Assembly: GCF_900111145.1 (NCBI RefSeq)
Contig: NZ_FOIR01000001.1
Coordinates: 1,123,501 to 1,187,500, forward strand
Direction of reading: 5' to 3'
DNA from: Roseivirga pacifica
GTDB taxonomy: Bacteria > Bacteroidota > Bacteroidia > Cytophagales > Cyclobacteriaceae
DNA: 64,000 bases
The notes under the pieces were generated by a model, which searched no databases, was not told where the DNA came from, and worked only from the letters and a program-made list of their open reading frames with translations. Position numbers and translations under genes: made by a program. Of the stretch, positions 45,435 to 54,241 are shown piece after piece; position 1 is the stretch's first letter, and each line of letters begins with the position of its first letter.

Positions 45435-47289
45435 GGCGCTTGCCCTTGGTGCACTTTTGGCCACGGCTGGCCACGCATCGTTCGCACAACAGGAAGAATC
45501 GAAAGATTTGGGTGAAGTGGTAGTTACAGCAAGCCGCTTCGAAACCCCAATCGAAAAGTCGGGTAAGGTGATTTACCAAATTACCGCGGCCGATATTCAA
45601 AAAATGCCGGGCAGAAATGTAGCCGATTTATTGAACACTTTGCCGGGAATAAACATAGATGGAGCCTATGGTACACCAGGCACTAACTTGGATTATAACA
45701 TCCGTGGAGGCAGAAACAAGCACACCTTGATCTTAATTGATGGGTTACCAATTAATGATGCCTCTTCAATTGCAAATGACTACGATTTAAGGCTATTGAA
45801 TGCCAATGAAATTGAGTCGATTGAAGTGCTAAAAGGTGGTGCAAGTACACTTTATGGCACTAATGCAGCTGCTGGGGTAATCAGCATTAAATTGAAAAAA
45901 GCGACAAGTGAGGACCCAAAAGTTACGCTTACGCAGGACGTAGGTTCCTTCCAAACCTCAAACACCAATGCCGATGTTCAAGGCAAAGTAGGCAAGTTGA
46001 GTTACTTGGCGGGAGGTTCTTTTTCCATAAGCGAAGGTATTTCTGCTGCGGAAGATAATGACCCGACAATAGAGTTTGACAAAGACGGATTCTACCGCTA
46101 TACAGGAAGAACAAAGCTCGGATACGATTTTTCAGAAGCATTTTCGCTTCAAGGTTTACTTTCTTACGAAAAGCTAAAGTCTGACTATGATGATGGCGCT
46201 TTTGCCGATGCAGACAACGAGTTTGATATTCGTCAGGTTACTTTCGGTTTAAGCCCACAATGGAAATATAGAGGCGGAAAACTCTCGTTGAAAACTAATT
46301 TCAACCGAATTAGACGAGAGTTTATTTCTGCCTATCCTTCTACCGCAAAAGGCAAGAGTTTTCAGGCCGATTTGAGTAATGATTATGCACTAAATGATAA
46401 AGTAAAAACCATTGTTGGTGTGCAGTATCAATCGTACAAATTCCAAAACGGAGATGAAGAGCCAAACCAATCGAACGTTGATCCATATGTAAACGTGATG
46501 GCAGATATTGTAGGCGGATTAACCCTGAACGCTGGCGTTAGACTAAACATTAACAGTGAATACGGTTCAAACTTTGTTTACATGGTGAACCCTTCTTATC
46601 TAATTCCAATATCAGAAGATGCCAAGCTAAAGCTTTTTGGTAGCTACTCTACCGCGTTTATTGCGCCAAGCTTGTACCAGTTGTTTGCAGAGTTTTACGG
46701 GAATCCTGACCTAGAAGCAGAGTCTACGGAGTCTTTAGAGTTTGGGCTTTCAATTTACCTTTCAGACAAGCTGACCTTGAATGCTGAGTATTTCGATCGT
46801 ACGGAGGAGAATGCAATTGACTTTGTTTCGCAGTTCGATGATCAGGGTAACTACATTGGTGGTGGCTACGACAACGTAGCAGGCGAGCGAGAAATTGATG
46901 GATTTGAGCTTGACTTAACCTGGAATGTACTTGAGCAGTTTAGGTTAACCGGCCACTTTGCTGACTATAATTTTGGTAATCCAGATCAGTTCTTCCGAAT
47001 CCCAAGTCAAAAGTATGGTGTTTCTGGTCAGTATACCTTCGCTAACACTCAGGTTGGCCTAAACTATAGCTACTTTGGCGATAGAGAGGCAGCCATTTTT
47101 AGTGATCCATACCAAGTTACGCTTGATGGTTACAACATGGTTGACCTTATCATTTCACACGAATTGTTCGATGGTGATTTGGTGTTTACAGGTGCGGTTT
47201 ATAATCTGCTTGATGAAGACTTTGTTGGTGTTTATGGCTTCAGCACACGCCCTGCTAACTTCACAATTGGTGTAACTGCCAAGTTTTAA
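45415..47289 (+). CDS. btuB: TonB-dependent corrinoid receptor (BtuB-like)
   Basis: 624 residues. Brings corrinoids across the outer membrane. The signal peptide ends ATAGHASFAQ; a TonB-box-like start DLGEVVVTASR follows, then the plug with GRNVADLLNTLPGINIDG and NIRGGRNKHTLILIDG, then a 22-strand barrel ending NFTIGVTAKF. No carboxypeptidase-regulatory domain, so it is of the BtuB type rather than SusC. Its start overlaps btuD by 20 bases; a second ATG two codons later is possible. Confidence 0.9.
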   Translation: MKMKWNRALALGALLATAGHASFAQQEESKDLGEVVVTASRFETPIEKSGKVIYQITAADIQKMPGRNVADLLNTLPGINIDGAYGTPGTNLDYNIRGGRNKHTLILIDGLPINDASSIANDYDLRLLNANEIESIEVLKGGASTLYGTNAAAGVISIKLKKATSEDPKVTLTQDVGSFQTSNTNADVQGKVGKLSYLAGGSFSISEGISAAEDNDPTIEFDKDGFYRYTGRTKLGYDFSEAFSLQGLLSYEKLKSDYDDGAFADADNEFDIRQVTFGLSPQWKYRGGKLSLKTNFNRIRREFISAYPSTAKGKSFQADLSNDYALNDKVKTIVGVQYQSYKFQNGDEEPNQSNVDPYVNVMADIVGGLTLNAGVRLNINSEYGSNFVYMVNPSYLIPISEDAKLKLFGSYSTAFIAPSLYQLFAEFYGNPDLEAESTESLEFGLSIYLSDKLTLNAEYFDRTEENAIDFVSQFDDQGNYIGGGYDNVAGEREIDGFELDLTWNVLEQFRLTGHFADYNFGNPDQFFRIPSQKYGVSGQYTFANTQVGLNYSYFGDREAAIFSDPYQVTLDGYNMVDLIISHELFDGDLVFTGAVYNLLDEDFVGVYGFSTRPANFTIGVTAKF

Positions 47290-47292
47290 TTA

Positions 47293-47976
47293 ATGAAGAG
47301 TAATCAACAAAATGGCGGTTCTTTCCTTTGCTCTTGGAGTGGAGGAAAGGACAGCTATTTTGCTTTTTACAGGGCAGTTCAGCAAGGCTATAAACCTAAG
47401 GTTTTACTCAATACCCTTAATGAATACGGAGATAAATCGAGGTCTCATGGTATTCCGAAGGAGTTATTGGAGCAACAGGCTAAAGCTGTTGGTTTACCCA
47501 TTGAGTTTATTGAAACCACATGGGAGACCTATGAAGAACGCTACATTGCAAAGCTTAAAGAGTTGCACGAAAAGTATGCGTTTACCCATGCGGTGTTTGG
47601 CGATATTGATATTGAATCGCACAGGGCCTGGGAAGAAAAAGTAGCCAACGCTGCAAATGTGAAGGCAGTTTTACCCCTTTGGCAAGGCGACCGAAAGGAA
47701 TTGGTAGAGGGGATGATTACTGCGGGCATAAAGACGATGATCGTTTCTTGCCGTAAAGAGTTGGCTGATAGTTTGTTGGGTGAGGTGATAGATGGTTCGC
47801 TGATAAAAAAGTTTGAAGAATTAGGGATTGATGCTTGCGGAGAGAATGGTGAGTACCATACTTTTGTGCTTGATGGACCGCTTAATGGTACGACTATTGC
47901 GGTCGATACCGGGTCGGTAAAAACACACAACACGTATGCATTTTTAGACCTTCATCGTACTACTTTTCAGACTTAA
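47293..47976 (+). CDS. Dph6-like (diphthine-ammonia ligase family) ATPase, copy 1 of the B12 operon
   Basis: 227 residues. The PP-loop SGGKDS (16-21) and the late motif CGENGEYHTFVLDGP match the ATP_bind_4/Dph6 family, which activates a carboxylate with ATP and adds ammonia. Dph6 completes diphthamide on archaeal and eukaryotic EF2; bacteria lack diphthamide, so this must act on something else. It sits four bases after btuB and 12 bases before cobU, inside a B12 salvage operon. A role in amidating or rebuilding a corrinoid side chain is plausible but inferred. About 30 percent similar by eye to the second copy. Confidence 0.82.
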   Translation: MKSNQQNGGSFLCSWSGGKDSYFAFYRAVQQGYKPKVLLNTLNEYGDKSRSHGIPKELLEQQAKAVGLPIEFIETTWETYEERYIAKLKELHEKYAFTHAVFGDIDIESHRAWEEKVANAANVKAVLPLWQGDRKELVEGMITAGIKTMIVSCRKELADSLLGEVIDGSLIKKFEELGIDACGENGEYHTFVLDGPLNGTTIAVDTGSVKTHNTYAFLDLHRTTFQT

Positions 47977-47987
47977 ACTGCACGTTT

Positions 47988-48491
47988 ATGATCTACTACA
48001 TTACAGGAGGGCAGCGTTCAGGAAAGTCAAGTTACGGGCAAAAACTGGCCCTGAGTCTTTCGGATAACCCAGTTTATTTGGCAACATCGCGCCACTGGGA
48101 CGGAGACTATGAAAAGCGAATTGAACGGCACAAGGCCGATAGAGACGAGCGTTGGGAGAATATTGAAGAGGAGAAATATTTGAGCACCCTAACGCTTGAA
48201 GGAAAAGTTGTTTTAGTTGACTGTGTTACCCTTTGGCTGACGAATTTCTTTGTTGACACAAAGAATGATGTGGACGAGTGTTTGCGCTTGGCAAAGCAAG
48301 AGTTTGCAAAACTCATAGAACAGCAAGCCACATTCATTTTCATTAGCAATGAAATTGGCATGGGAACACACGCGCATACAGAAGTTGGAAGAAAGTTTAC
48401 CGATCTGCAAGGTTGGATGAACCAGTTCATTGCTGCTAGGGCAGATGAAGCTTGGTTAATGGTATCAGGAATTCCAATGAAACTAAAATAA
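47988..48491 (+). CDS. cobU: Adenosylcobinamide kinase / adenosylcobinamide-phosphate guanylyltransferase
   Basis: Phosphorylates adenosylcobinamide and adds GMP, the activation step of nucleotide-loop assembly. 167 residues. P-loop GGQRSGKS (7-14), the guanylylated His within ERHKADR (near 47), LVDCVTLWLTN (near 77) and ISNEIGMG (near 120) are all present. Short C-terminus ending GIPMKLK. Its stop overlaps the next gene's ATG (TAATG). Flanked on both sides by Dph6-like genes. Confidence 0.95.
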   Translation: MIYYITGGQRSGKSSYGQKLALSLSDNPVYLATSRHWDGDYEKRIERHKADRDERWENIEEEKYLSTLTLEGKVVLVDCVTLWLTNFFVDTKNDVDECLRLAKQEFAKLIEQQATFIFISNEIGMGTHAHTEVGRKFTDLQGWMNQFIAARADEAWLMVSGIPMKLK

Positions 48492-49183
48492 TGACTGAAT
48501 TTTCCCTTTTTAACTGGAGTGGTGGTAAAGACAGTGCTTTGGCGCTATACCATTCGCTAAAAGATGATTCCCATCAAATAAAACGGCTGCTTACTTCTAT
48601 TAATATTGAAACCGAGCGCATTTCTATGCACGGAGTTAGGCTTAGTTTGCTCGAAAAGCAAGCCTATGCCATTGGCATTCCGTTAAGCATTTTGTGCTTG
48701 CCCGGAGAAATTACAATGGAGGAGTATGACCAAATGATGAGGATTCAGATGAACCAAGTAAAAGAGGAGGGGATTACAACTTCTGTTTTTGGAGACATCT
48801 TTTTAGAAGACCTAAAAGCTTACAGAGAACAGCGACTTGAAGAAGTTGGTCTCTCAGGTAAGTTTCCTTTATGGAAAAGAGATACCACCGAGCTAGTGCA
48901 CGAATTTATCGATTTGGGCTTTAGAACTATGGTTGTGTCTGTAGATGGTAGCAAGCTCGACCAGTCCTTTGTAGGGCGAGAAATTGACAAAGCTTTTTTG
49001 AATGATTTGCCCGAGGGAGTAGACCCATGCGGAGAAAACGGGGAGTTCCATTCCTTTGTTTTTGAGGGGCCAATCTTCAAAGAACCAATTCAGTTTGAGC
49101 GCGGAGAAGTTGTTGCCAAAGAATACAATTTATCGAAGGAAAACGATGAAACCGTAACCTATTGGTTTCAAGATTTATTTTAA
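48491..49183 (+). CDS. Dph6-like (diphthine-ammonia ligase family) ATPase, copy 2 of the B12 operon
   Basis: 230 residues from the ATG at 48491; the frame opens 13 codons earlier inside cobU, which I reject. PP-loop SGGKDS (10-15) and CGENGEFHSFVFEGP mark the same family as copy 1, but the two differ across most of the chain: copy 2 has RISMHGVRLSLLEKQA and GEITMEEYDQMM where copy 1 has SRSHGIPKELLEQQ and WETYEERY. They are diverged paralogues, not a recent duplication, and may act on different carboxylates or as partners. It directly precedes cobT with no gap. Confidence 0.82.
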   Translation: MTEFSLFNWSGGKDSALALYHSLKDDSHQIKRLLTSINIETERISMHGVRLSLLEKQAYAIGIPLSILCLPGEITMEEYDQMMRIQMNQVKEEGITTSVFGDIFLEDLKAYREQRLEEVGLSGKFPLWKRDTTELVHEFIDLGFRTMVVSVDGSKLDQSFVGREIDKAFLNDLPEGVDPCGENGEFHSFVFEGPIFKEPIQFERGEVVAKEYNLSKENDETVTYWFQDLF

Positions 49184-50215
49184 ATGAACTGGAATATTCA
49201 GCCTTTAAAAGAGGAAGTTAAAAAAAGCTTACAGCACAAAATAGACACAAAAACCAAGCCTTTGGGCGCTCTTGGTCAACTAGAAACCTTGGCCTTGCAA
49301 ATAGGCTTAATTCAGCAAACAACATCGCCCAAACTAACCGAGCCGCACCTTATGGTTTTTGCGGCCGACCATGGCATTGCTACTTCGGGAGTAAGTGCAT
49401 ATCCACAAGAGGTAACCCATCAAATGGTGCTCAATTTTTTGGCCGGAGGAGCCGCCATAAATGTATTTGCAGCACAGCATAACATTACGCTTAAAGTAGT
49501 AGATGCAGGTGTAAACCACAGTTTCGAAAATGTTCAGGGCTTAGTAAATGCTAAGGTAGCCTTTGGCACCGAGTCGTTTTTAAACGGGCCCGCCATGACC
49601 ATGGCGCAGTGCAAACAAGCACTAGCCAAGGGAAGCGACTTAGTAGAAGAAATAGCGAAAACCGGCTGCAACGTAGTAGGTTTTGGCGAAATGGGAATTG
49701 GAAATACATCGTCAGCTTCAATGCTGATGCACGTGGTTACGGGTATTCCTTTGCAAGAATGCATTGGTGCCGGAACCGGCCTCAATAGCCAAGGCTTGAA
49801 GCAAAAATATGAGATACTAAGCAGTGCGTTATCGGCTAATGGTAAACCCAATAATGCGCACTCAATATTGGCTACATATGGCGGTTTTGAAATTGCCATG
49901 ATGTGTGGTGCAATGCTAAAAGCAGCCGAGCTCAAAATGCTGGTTTTAGTAGACGGATTTATTGCTACTTCGGCTTTTCTAATGGCTGCGGAGTTCAATG
50001 CTTCTGCAAAGGAGTACGCAATATTTTGCCATAAAAGCGATGAAAAGGGACACGCACTTTTGCTAGAATTTTTAGAGGCAAATCCGTTACTCGATTTGCA
50101 AATGAGGTTGGGAGAGGGAACCGGATGTACCATGGCCTATCCAATAATACAATCGGCTGTTAATTTCTTAAACGAGATGGCCAGTTTCGAGTCGGCCGGA
50201 GTTAGTGACAAATAG
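49184..50215 (+). CDS. cobT: Nicotinate-nucleotide:dimethylbenzimidazole phosphoribosyltransferase
   Basis: Makes alpha-ribazole 5'-phosphate (or a similar lower-ligand nucleotide). 343 residues. TKPLGALGQLETLA at the start, FAADHGIATSGVSAYP, the glycine-rich FGEMGIGNTSSAS and the C-terminal RLGEGTGCTMAYP with catalytic Glu311 are all diagnostic. The ATG follows the copy 2 stop codon directly. No bluB or bza genes for making the base are seen here, so the base comes from elsewhere or from the surroundings. Confidence 0.97.
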   Translation: MNWNIQPLKEEVKKSLQHKIDTKTKPLGALGQLETLALQIGLIQQTTSPKLTEPHLMVFAADHGIATSGVSAYPQEVTHQMVLNFLAGGAAINVFAAQHNITLKVVDAGVNHSFENVQGLVNAKVAFGTESFLNGPAMTMAQCKQALAKGSDLVEEIAKTGCNVVGFGEMGIGNTSSASMLMHVVTGIPLQECIGAGTGLNSQGLKQKYEILSSALSANGKPNNAHSILATYGGFEIAMMCGAMLKAAELKMLVLVDGFIATSAFLMAAEFNASAKEYAIFCHKSDEKGHALLLEFLEANPLLDLQMRLGEGTGCTMAYPIIQSAVNFLNEMASFESAGVSDK

Positions 50216-50216
50216 T

Positions 50217-50996
50217 ATGAGACAGCAGATCAGAATCTTCTTTACCGCTTTAATGTTCTACACACGTATTCCATGCCCCAAATGGGTAGATCATTCTGAA
50301 GACTACATCAATAAAGCCACTCGCTACTTTCCACTAATTGGCTGGATAGTTGGTGGGTTTGCCTTTGCATTTTATGCACTCTTCAATTGGCAGAATGAAC
50401 CTGCAGTTGGTATTGTCTTTTCAATGATTGCCAGCGTATGGATTACGGGAGCTTTTCATGAAGACGGATTTGCCGATGTTTGCGATGGTTTTGGCGGTGG
50501 CTGGACCAAGCAAAAAATCCTCGATATAATGAAGGATAGCCGTGTTGGGGCCTATGGAGTTATAGGAATGATACTGCTTTTGGGACTCAAATTTCTGCTG
50601 ATTTTCCGCTTATCACAGCTATTCAATCACCAAATGGTGTATATGGCCGCCATTATAATTTCGGCCCATAGCATGAGCCGATTCATGGCTGCAACTTTTA
50701 TCTTTACTCATGAGTACTCACGATCAGATGCGACTTCTAAAGTGAAGCCGATAGGGAAAAAGATTTCCTTCTTTGAGCTGCTTACCGCAGCATTTTTTGG
50801 CCTTTTCCCCCTCTTAATTTTTGAGCAGTTAGCTGTGTTCCTGCTGGTGCTTCCGCTGTACCTAACCAAATGGTTATTGGGTAGGTATTTTCAAAAGTGG
50901 ATAGATGGATACACGGGTGATTGCCTCGGAGCTACTCAACAAATTACTGAAGTAGTGTTTTACCTAAGTGTATTAATAGGTTGGAAATTTATTTAG
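50217..50996 (+). CDS. cobS: Adenosylcobinamide-GDP ribazoletransferase
   Basis: Joins alpha-ribazole to adenosylcobinamide-GDP at the inner membrane, the last assembly step. 259 residues from the ATG at 50217, one base after the cobT stop (a GTG at 50205 lies inside cobT). Several membrane helices; the family's acidic catalytic stretch reads GAFHEDGFADVCDGFGGG, then KILDIMKDSRVGAYGV. A late YTGDCLGATQQ motif is also typical. Overlaps cobC by 16 bases. Confidence 0.96.
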   Translation: MRQQIRIFFTALMFYTRIPCPKWVDHSEDYINKATRYFPLIGWIVGGFAFAFYALFNWQNEPAVGIVFSMIASVWITGAFHEDGFADVCDGFGGGWTKQKILDIMKDSRVGAYGVIGMILLLGLKFLLIFRLSQLFNHQMVYMAAIIISAHSMSRFMAATFIFTHEYSRSDATSKVKPIGKKISFFELLTAAFFGLFPLLIFEQLAVFLLVLPLYLTKWLLGRYFQKWIDGYTGDCLGATQQITEVVFYLSVLIGWKFI

Positions 50997-51538
50997 TGCG
51001 ACACACAAGGCCCAATGTGCGAAAGGGCATTTGTTACGGTCAAACAGATTTGGACTTGGCCGATTCTTTTATGACAGACAGAAAGCTGGTAGATGCAAAA
51101 ATGCCAGTGAATATCGACTGTATTTATACTAGTCCGTTGCAGCGTAGCGAAAAGCTTGCACGCTCGCTTCACGAAAACATCGTGGTAGATGATAGGCTGA
51201 AGGAGCTCGATTTTGGAGCCTGGGAAATGAAGCCTTGGGATGATATTCCGAAGGATGAAATAATGCCTTGGATGGATGATTTTGTCAACCATAAGGTGCC
51301 AGGTGGAGAGAGCTTTATCGACCTTAAAAACCGTTGCGAATCGTTTATAACCGAGCTGAGCAAAAAGCCTTATAAAAAGGTGGTTATTGTTACTCATGCC
51401 GGTCCTATTAGGGTGTTTTTGGGTACGTTCTTAGAAATGCAACCAAAGAATTTCTTCCGTTTAACTTCTGGCTATGGCGGTGTTTCCCGCATAGATGTTG
51501 GTGAGCAAAGGGTAGAGGTTACCTACATGAACAGATAG
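50981..51538 (+). CDS. cobC: Alpha-ribazole phosphatase / histidine phosphatase
   Basis: Removes phosphate from alpha-ribazole 5'-phosphate or cobalamin 5'-phosphate. 185 residues. The phosphohistidine motif is LVRHTRP near residue 5, with YTSPLQRSEKLA, ELDFGAWE and VTHAGPIRV completing the active site. Translation probably starts at a TTG (50981): no ATG is available before the essential RHT motif, and the frame begins within the cobS end. Last gene of the riboswitch operon. Confidence 0.92.
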   Translation: MEIYLVRHTRPNVRKGICYGQTDLDLADSFMTDRKLVDAKMPVNIDCIYTSPLQRSEKLARSLHENIVVDDRLKELDFGAWEMKPWDDIPKDEIMPWMDDFVNHKVPGGESFIDLKNRCESFITELSKKPYKKVVIVTHAGPIRVFLGTFLEMQPKNFFRLTSGYGGVSRIDVGEQRVEVTYMNR

Positions 51539-51616
51539 TGGGTACATGTTGTGCAGCGGACAATCCTTTGCAACAAGACAATACGTAAGTATGTTATAAC
51601 TCAAAAGTTATACATC

Positions 51617-52378
51617 ATGCAAAAAGTAGCGCTTACTCTAATTACCGCATTTGTCTTGTTTGCCTGTAGGGCAGAAGCCACAAGCTTTAAAACAGCGGGT
51701 AAACCCGATCATTCACAGTGGACAGCTCTTTTACAGAAGTACGTGGCCAGTAATGGCCTAGTGAATTATCAAGGGTTTATTAGCGAAAAGGAGAGATTGG
51801 ATGCTTATACAGAAGAGCTTTCTGCAAATCCGCCTGCTGATAACTGGTCGAGAGAGGAGAAGTTAGCCTACTGGATTAATGCCTATAATGCTTTTACAGT
51901 CAAGCTCATAGTTGATAATTATCCGGTGGAAAGCATCAAGGATTTGAATCCGACCATTAGCCTGCCTACAATCAACACGGTTTGGGCAAAAGAGTGGTTT
52001 AAAATTGGGGGCGAAGACTTTAGTCTAGACAGAATAGAACATAAAATTCTTAGAAAGGAATTTGATGAGCCGCGCATTCACTTTGCGGTCAACTGTGCTT
52101 CAATATCTTGCCCAGTGCTGCTTAATGAAGCGTTTGTGGCAGATAAAATTGACACGCAATTAAGCCAGCAGGCCAAGGTGTTCTTAAACGATAAATCGAG
52201 AAACGTGATTAAAAAGGACGAAGCCCAGCTGTCAAAAATCTTTTCTTGGTTTGGTGGAGACTTTACTAAAGGACAAACACTGGTGGAGTTTTTGAACAAA
52301 TATTCAAACACCAAATTGGCGAAAGATGCTAAAATCAAATTCCTTGATTACGATTGGAATTTGAATGATACTAAGTAA
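51617..52378 (+). CDS. Secreted DUF547 protein
   Basis: 253 residues from the ATG at 51617; the frame is open 22 codons further but a signal peptide (MQKVALTLITAFVLFACRAEA) starts here. DUF547 motifs are EEKLAYWINAYNAFTVKLI, SLDRIEHKILR and IHFAVNCASISCPVL. The conserved Cys and His suggest an enzyme of papain or transglutaminase-like type, but the function is not known. It could be read through from cobC, 78 bases upstream. A very strong terminator follows. Confidence 0.85.
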   Translation: MQKVALTLITAFVLFACRAEATSFKTAGKPDHSQWTALLQKYVASNGLVNYQGFISEKERLDAYTEELSANPPADNWSREEKLAYWINAYNAFTVKLIVDNYPVESIKDLNPTISLPTINTVWAKEWFKIGGEDFSLDRIEHKILRKEFDEPRIHFAVNCASISCPVLLNEAFVADKIDTQLSQQAKVFLNDKSRNVIKKDEAQLSKIFSWFGGDFTKGQTLVEFLNKYSNTKLAKDAKIKFLDYDWNLNDTK

Positions 52379-52402
52379 TCTTTATACACGTTGTATAAAT
52401 CG

Positions 52403-52432
52403 AAATACTGCTTGCTAAGCAGTATTTTTTTT
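52403..52432 (+). terminator. Strong intrinsic terminator after the DUF547 gene
   Basis: AAATACTGCTT pairs perfectly with AAGCAGTATTT (11 pairs) around a GCT loop, followed by an unbroken run of T. It ends the cobalamin transcript if the DUF547 gene is read through. Confidence 0.9.
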
Positions 52433-52482
52433 GATGTTTTATTTCTTATACTTGTACCCTTTATAAAAAGGGTCAAAATTCT

Positions 52483-53745
52483 ATGCTACAAGCGTACCGG
52501 CTGCTTCTACTCATTCCTATTCTAACCATTTGTACCTCAGTAACCAATGCACCAAGCTTGGTAAGAAAAAGCAACCCTGCCGACCCGATTGCTGCAATTT
52601 TAGAAAACACTGCCAATGCCCTAGACCCGATTGACTCTATGGTAAATCGCGTAATGCGTAGTTTAAGATTGGTGGGTGCTTCGGTGGCGGTGGTAAAAGA
52701 CGAGCGCTTGGTTTATGCCAAAGGATTTGGCTATGCAGATAGAGAAAATAAAGTAGCTGTAACCAAAGATCACCTGTTTAGAATTGGCTCAGTTTCAAAG
52801 TTAATAACCGCAATAGCTGTGCTTAAATTGGTAGAGGATGGAAAGCTAAGCTTGGACGATTATGTTTTTGGCGAGCGTGGTGTGCTAAAAGGTGCCCCAT
52901 ATACCGGAATAAAAAACCGAAACGTCTATCAGATCAAAGTGAAGCATTTGCTTAATCACACTTCGGGCTGGAGTTTGCTTACCTATGGCGACCCTATGTT
53001 TATACCGCAAAAAATTCACCGGATGGATAAGGTGAGTTACCCAATAGAATTTGATGATGTAATAAAGTTTGTGCTCACTAGGCATTTGCCATATCGCCCG
53101 GGTACGCACTTTAATTATAGCAACTTTGGCTACTGCCTGCTGGGCCGTGTTATTGAGGCCAAAACAGGCCAGGATTATGAGGCTTGGGTGAAAAATGAAA
53201 TACTGGCGCCAAACGGTATTACCGATATGGAAATAGCAGGAAGCTTTGAAAAAGACCGCTTGCCAAACGAGGTGAAATACTACGACTTTAGTGCCGATAA
53301 TCAGCAGTTAGCCTTTAACGGTAGTGGACAAATGGTTTACAAACCATACGGAGCCGATGATATTGAAATGCTGGGGCCTGCTGGTGGGTGGTTGGCTACT
53401 GGTGCCGATTTAATGCGCGTGTTGGTAATGGTTGATGGTTATTCTAAACGCTATAAGGATATTTTGAGTACCGATTTAGTCGATAAGATGGTAAACGGTG
53501 TGAGTGGTGTTAACAGGCCGTTGGGCTGGCGAAGTACTAATGGCGAACACTGGTGGCGAACCGGAACCCTCTCGGGTACTTCGGCCATTCTTACAAGAGA
53601 TTTAAACGGTTACTCGTGGGTGGTGGTAACCAATACAACGCCTCGCAGAGGTAGCTTTACCAGCACCAGCCGGTGGGCAATGCGCGAAGGCATTAAAATG
53701 GTAGACAGTTGGCCAAAACACGACCTGTTTCAGCAAATGCCATAA
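52483..53745 (+). CDS. Serine hydrolase of the beta-lactamase/penicillin-binding-protein-like family
   Basis: 420 residues with an N-terminal signal segment (LLLLIPILTICTSVTNA). The class C-type motifs are SxxK in GSVSKLITA (near residue 105), YxN in FNYSNFGYCLLG (near 210) and an HWWRTGTLSG region in the place of KTG. This pattern is common in esterases, D-aminopeptidases and PBP-like proteins as well as in beta-lactamases; the exact reaction cannot be told. Hits the periplasm. It stands alone between two terminator-like hairpins. Confidence 0.85.
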   Translation: MLQAYRLLLLIPILTICTSVTNAPSLVRKSNPADPIAAILENTANALDPIDSMVNRVMRSLRLVGASVAVVKDERLVYAKGFGYADRENKVAVTKDHLFRIGSVSKLITAIAVLKLVEDGKLSLDDYVFGERGVLKGAPYTGIKNRNVYQIKVKHLLNHTSGWSLLTYGDPMFIPQKIHRMDKVSYPIEFDDVIKFVLTRHLPYRPGTHFNYSNFGYCLLGRVIEAKTGQDYEAWVKNEILAPNGITDMEIAGSFEKDRLPNEVKYYDFSADNQQLAFNGSGQMVYKPYGADDIEMLGPAGGWLATGADLMRVLVMVDGYSKRYKDILSTDLVDKMVNGVSGVNRPLGWRSTNGEHWWRTGTLSGTSAILTRDLNGYSWVVVTNTTPRRGSFTSTSRWAMREGIKMVDSWPKHDLFQQMP

Positions 53746-53751
53746 ATGACA

Positions 53752-53775
53752 AAGGCCGATCCCCCGACCGGCCTT
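53752..53775. terminator. GC-rich hairpin between convergent genes, possible terminator
   Basis: AAGGCCG (53752-53758) pairs with CGGCCTT (53769-53775) around a 10-base GC-rich loop, between the serine hydrolase stop and the opposing small gene. It lacks a clear T run on either strand. Confidence 0.4.
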
Positions 53776-53818
53776 CAACCAAAAATTAACCCTACTAAAG
53801 ACTATTTTCTTACTAAAA

Positions 53819-54241
53819 CTATTGCGTTACTTGGTAAAAGCTGCTTCCCGCATATTCATTTAGAAAATCAGCTTTGTTTACTAATTGACGAAGTGATTCG
53901 TTGGTTTTTGGATCACCTTCTCCTAAAAGTTCACCATTTGCATCGTATACCTTCACTTTGTTGGTTTCAGTCAATGCTTCCACTTCTTCAATAATTACTT
54001 CTTCTAGAGAAAGATCTTCTTGAGTTGCGAACATTTCGTCAATCTCTGTCAGCAACTCGATTTCGAGTGCTGACATTTTTCTTTCATCTTTTGAGTTTGC
54101 AGTGCCAGCCTGAAAAAGCGTGATGACCGCCAGGCATATTGCTAAAATGGCACTTAAGTTTTTAACTTTTGTTCTTGAGTTTTTACTGCTTGATTTAACC
54201 TCTGAGCTATTCATGACCGTGTTGTTTTGAGTTTTTGACAT
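53819..54241 (-). CDS. Small single-pass membrane protein with an acidic exterior, unknown
   Basis: 140 residues. A polar N-terminus rich in Ser, Lys and Asn (first 27 residues) leads into one membrane helix (LSAILAICLAVITLFQAG) and then a Glu-rich segment (MSALEIELLTEIDEMF...SLEEVIIEEVEAL), followed by a KVYDANGELLGEGDP strand and a short tail. I recognise no family. A second ATG nine codons in is possible. Monocistronic, with a 196-base gap upstream that contains a GTGTAC/GTACAC inverted pair. Confidence 0.65.
   Translation of the reverse strand: MSKTQNNTVMNSSEVKSSSKNSRTKVKNLSAILAICLAVITLFQAGTANSKDERKMSALEIELLTEIDEMFATQEDLSLEEVIIEEVEALTETNKVKVYDANGELLGEGDPKTNESLRQLVNKADFLNEYAGSSFYQVTQ

Noticed and set aside
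49534-50133. 199-residue open frame antisense to cobT
   Set aside because: cobT is certain on the other strand; the frame shows no recognisable motif and a composition expected from a shadow frame.
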